Assembly (NCBI RefSeq): GCF_011064845.1
Contig: NZ_CP049015.1
Coordinates: forward strand, 1,488,001 to 1,552,000
Direction of reading: 5' to 3'
DNA length: 64,000 bases
Source: Citrobacter freundii ATCC 8090 = MTCC 1658 = NBRC 12681
Lineage (GTDB): Bacteria > Pseudomonadota > Gammaproteobacteria > Enterobacterales > Enterobacteriaceae
Under the pieces are notes generated by a model. That model had not been told where the DNA came from. It saw only the letters and a program-made list of their open reading frames with translations, and ran no database searches. A program made the translations under genes and the position numbers. This document shows, one piece after another, positions 63,014 to 64,000 of the stretch (its first letter is position 1; the number at the start of each line of letters is the position of its first letter).

Positions 63014-63102
63014 CAGAACGCCTCCGCATTAATCAGGGCATACACCAGATAACCTAATAATAAAAAGACCAGCACAATGCCGGTTATCACGCCTGCACTC
63101 AC
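63013..63102 (-). CDS. kdpF: KdpF small membrane subunit of KdpFABC
   Basis: A 29-codon gene starting at GTG, preceded by GGAGGTGCACC, encodes a single helix ([18 protein letters not shown] ending INAEAF), the sequence of the KdpF family. KdpF helps stabilise the pump. It is too small for standard gene finding. Its stop overlaps the kdpA start by one base. Confidence 0.93.
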   Translation of the reverse strand: MSAGVITGIVLVFLLLGYLVYALINAEAF

Positions 63103-63180
63103 GGTGCACCTCCAGTGGCATAAATGTGATAACCAGAGCGTAGATTTTTGCTTGCAAAGATTTCGCAAAAATCAGTGGGT

Positions 63181-63203
63181 GGGGTGTAAAAAAAGTATAA
63201 AAA
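63181..63203 (-). promoter_or_regulatory. KdpE binding site and kdpFABC promoter
   Basis: The minus strand reads TTTATACTTTTTTTACACC followed by CC, the known KdpE target in front of kdpFABC. A TTGCGA hexamer with a 17-base spacer to a weak -10 (ATCTAC) lies just downstream. The 308-base gap (63103-63410) between kdpF and ybfA has no gene and carries the two divergent promoters. Confidence 0.75.
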
Positions 63204-63410
63204 TGGCAAAGACCACTATTTAACTAATGATTAGTATTAATTTAACTTTTATGTAACTTAATTACAGTTTTTAGCTAAACGGAGCATCAATAGATAAAAA
63301 TAAGTGGTCGGATGAGTAGCAAAATTACACACAAGGCGGTATTATTTTCATCAGTTAACCAAGTTTATTTTTCCGGTGCGATTCACCGAACAGATATATG
63401 GGAGAGGATT

Positions 63411-63617
63411 ATGGACTTTTATAAAGAATATCCAGCACACATTGTTTTCTTGCGCCGTACCTTTGCCGTTGTGGCGGGCGTGCTGGCGCTGCCGGTCATG
63501 TTGTTCTGGAAAGACCGCGCCCGTTTTTACAGCTACCTGCACCGCGTCTGGTCTAAAACCAGTGATAAACCGGTGTGGATGGAGCAGGCTGAAAAAGCCA
63601 CCTGCGATTTCTACTGA
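63411..63617 (+). CDS. ybfA: Small inner-membrane protein YbfA
   Basis: 68-residue conserved protein with one hydrophobic helix (about 9-30, [24 protein letters not shown]) and a basic C-terminal half ([21 protein letters not shown]). It has no known function. The ATG follows GGGAGAGGATT, and the frame ends before a terminator. Its place divergent from kdpF is conserved in enterics. Confidence 0.88.
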   Translation: MDFYKEYPAHIVFLRRTFAVVAGVLALPVMLFWKDRARFYSYLHRVWSKTSDKPVWMEQAEKATCDFY

Positions 63618-63633
63618 TAGCTAATAAATCCCC

Positions 63634-63661
63634 AAAAGCCGCTGATATCAGCGGCTTTTTT
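63634..63661 (+). terminator. Terminator of ybfA
   Basis: AAAAGCCGCTGA and TCAGCGGCTTTT form a near-perfect palindrome with a run of T, 16 bases after the ybfA stop. Confidence 0.88.
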
Positions 63662-63706
63662 GTTCATGATAGCTACACTTATCTCAGGAATGAGAAAGGA
63701 GCGATC

Positions 63707-64000
63707 ATGAGCGAGAAAATCCCTGTTGGTATAAGTGCCTGTCTGTTGGGGGAGGCGGTTCGCTATGATGGTGGGCACAAGCGGCTGGCCTTTGCTGTGG
63801 AAGAACTGTCGCCGTGGGTCGCTTTCGAACCCGTATGCCCTGAAATGGGTATCGGGTTACCGGTCCCGAGACCTGCGCTGCATCTGGTCAAAGAGGGCGA
63901 GGCTGTCTCCCTGCGTTTTAGTGATAAACGCGAGGGTGATTTGACAGACGTAATGACGGCTTTTAGTCAGCGACAAAGCAATCGTCTGGAGCATTTGTGT
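63707..64000 (+). CDS. ybgA: DUF523/DUF1722 family protein YbgA (partial, runs off the window)
   Basis: The first 98 codons match the N terminus of YbgA: VGISACLLGEAVRYDGGHKR, FEPVCPEMGIGLPVPRPALHLV and LRFSDKREGD, which form the DUF523 domain with conserved Cys residues of CLLG and VCPE. The ATG follows AAAGGAGC. The DUF1722 domain and the rest are beyond the window, so it is incomplete, not broken. In enterics it usually precedes the photolyase gene phr. Confidence 0.88.
   Translation, partial: MSEKIPVGISACLLGEAVRYDGGHKRLAFAVEELSPWVAFEPVCPEMGIGLPVPRPALHLVKEGEAVSLRFSDKREGDLTDVMTAFSQRQSNRLEHLC

Overview
This is a 64 kb stretch of enterobacterial core chromosome. Gene order and protein sequences follow the E. 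coli/Salmonella pagP to kdp region closely, and several proteins (for example CspE) look identical or nearly so to their E. coli counterparts as I remember them. Three features point away from E. coli K-12: cobD (threonine-phosphate decarboxylase) lies opposite cobC, a complete tcuRABC tricarballylate/citrate gene set lies between chiPQ and fur, and ybeM is intact. CobC and CobD differ clearly from the Salmonella Typhimurium proteins I recall. My inference is Citrobacter or a close relative, with Salmonella less likely. No E. coli-type ybeF gene lies between lipA and lipB, no djlB/hscC block lies between ybeL and rihA, and no rhs locus lies between ybfA and ybgA.

Layout. 1-5.2 kb: pagP behind a PhoP-box promoter, cspE, crcB, ybeM, tatE, lipA, lipB and ybeD (lipid A palmitoylation, cold-shock protein, fluoride export, amidase, Tat export, lipoate synthesis). 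5.2-11.6 kb: the cell-elongation operon rsfS-rlmH-mrdA-mrdB-rlpA followed by dacA. 11.8-13.6 kb: the divergent cobC/cobD pair for cobamide nucleotide-loop assembly. 13.6-18.5 kb: leuS-lptE-holA-nadD. 18.7-25.5 kb: ybeL, rihA, the gltIJKL glutamate/aspartate importer with the SroC sRNA and a sigma54-type promoter, and lnt. 25.5-31.6 kb: the ybeZ-ybeY-corC-lnt operon with a sigma32-type promoter, miaB, ubiF and an unrecognised membrane protein.

31.7-32.5 kb: seven tRNA genes (Met, Leu, Gln, Gln, Met, Gln, Gln in transcription order) behind a strong promoter. 32.6-41.1 kb: asnB and the nag regulon (nagBACD and nagE) with paired NagC operators and a CRP site between nagB and nagE; an ERIC element ends on the nagC stop codon. 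41.2-45.1 kb: glnS and chiPQ (chitoporin) with a ChiX sRNA target over the ribosome binding site. 45.2-50.1 kb: tcuRABC. 50.2-55.2 kb: fur with its leader peptide uof, fldA, LexA-boxed ybfE, ybfF, seqA and pgm. 55.3-63.1 kb: the kdpFABCDE potassium uptake operon, including the 29-codon kdpF. The window ends with ybfA and the first part of ybgA.

I did not find a new defence system, prophage, CRISPR array, transposase or secretion cluster. The points most worth following are regulatory and lineage-specific: an inverted repeat in front of tcuA that may be the TcuR operator, the sigma54/NtrC arrangement at gltI, the ERIC element fused to the nagC end, and the unknown four-helix membrane protein next to ubiF. 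All homology statements are from memory of the families; no search was run.
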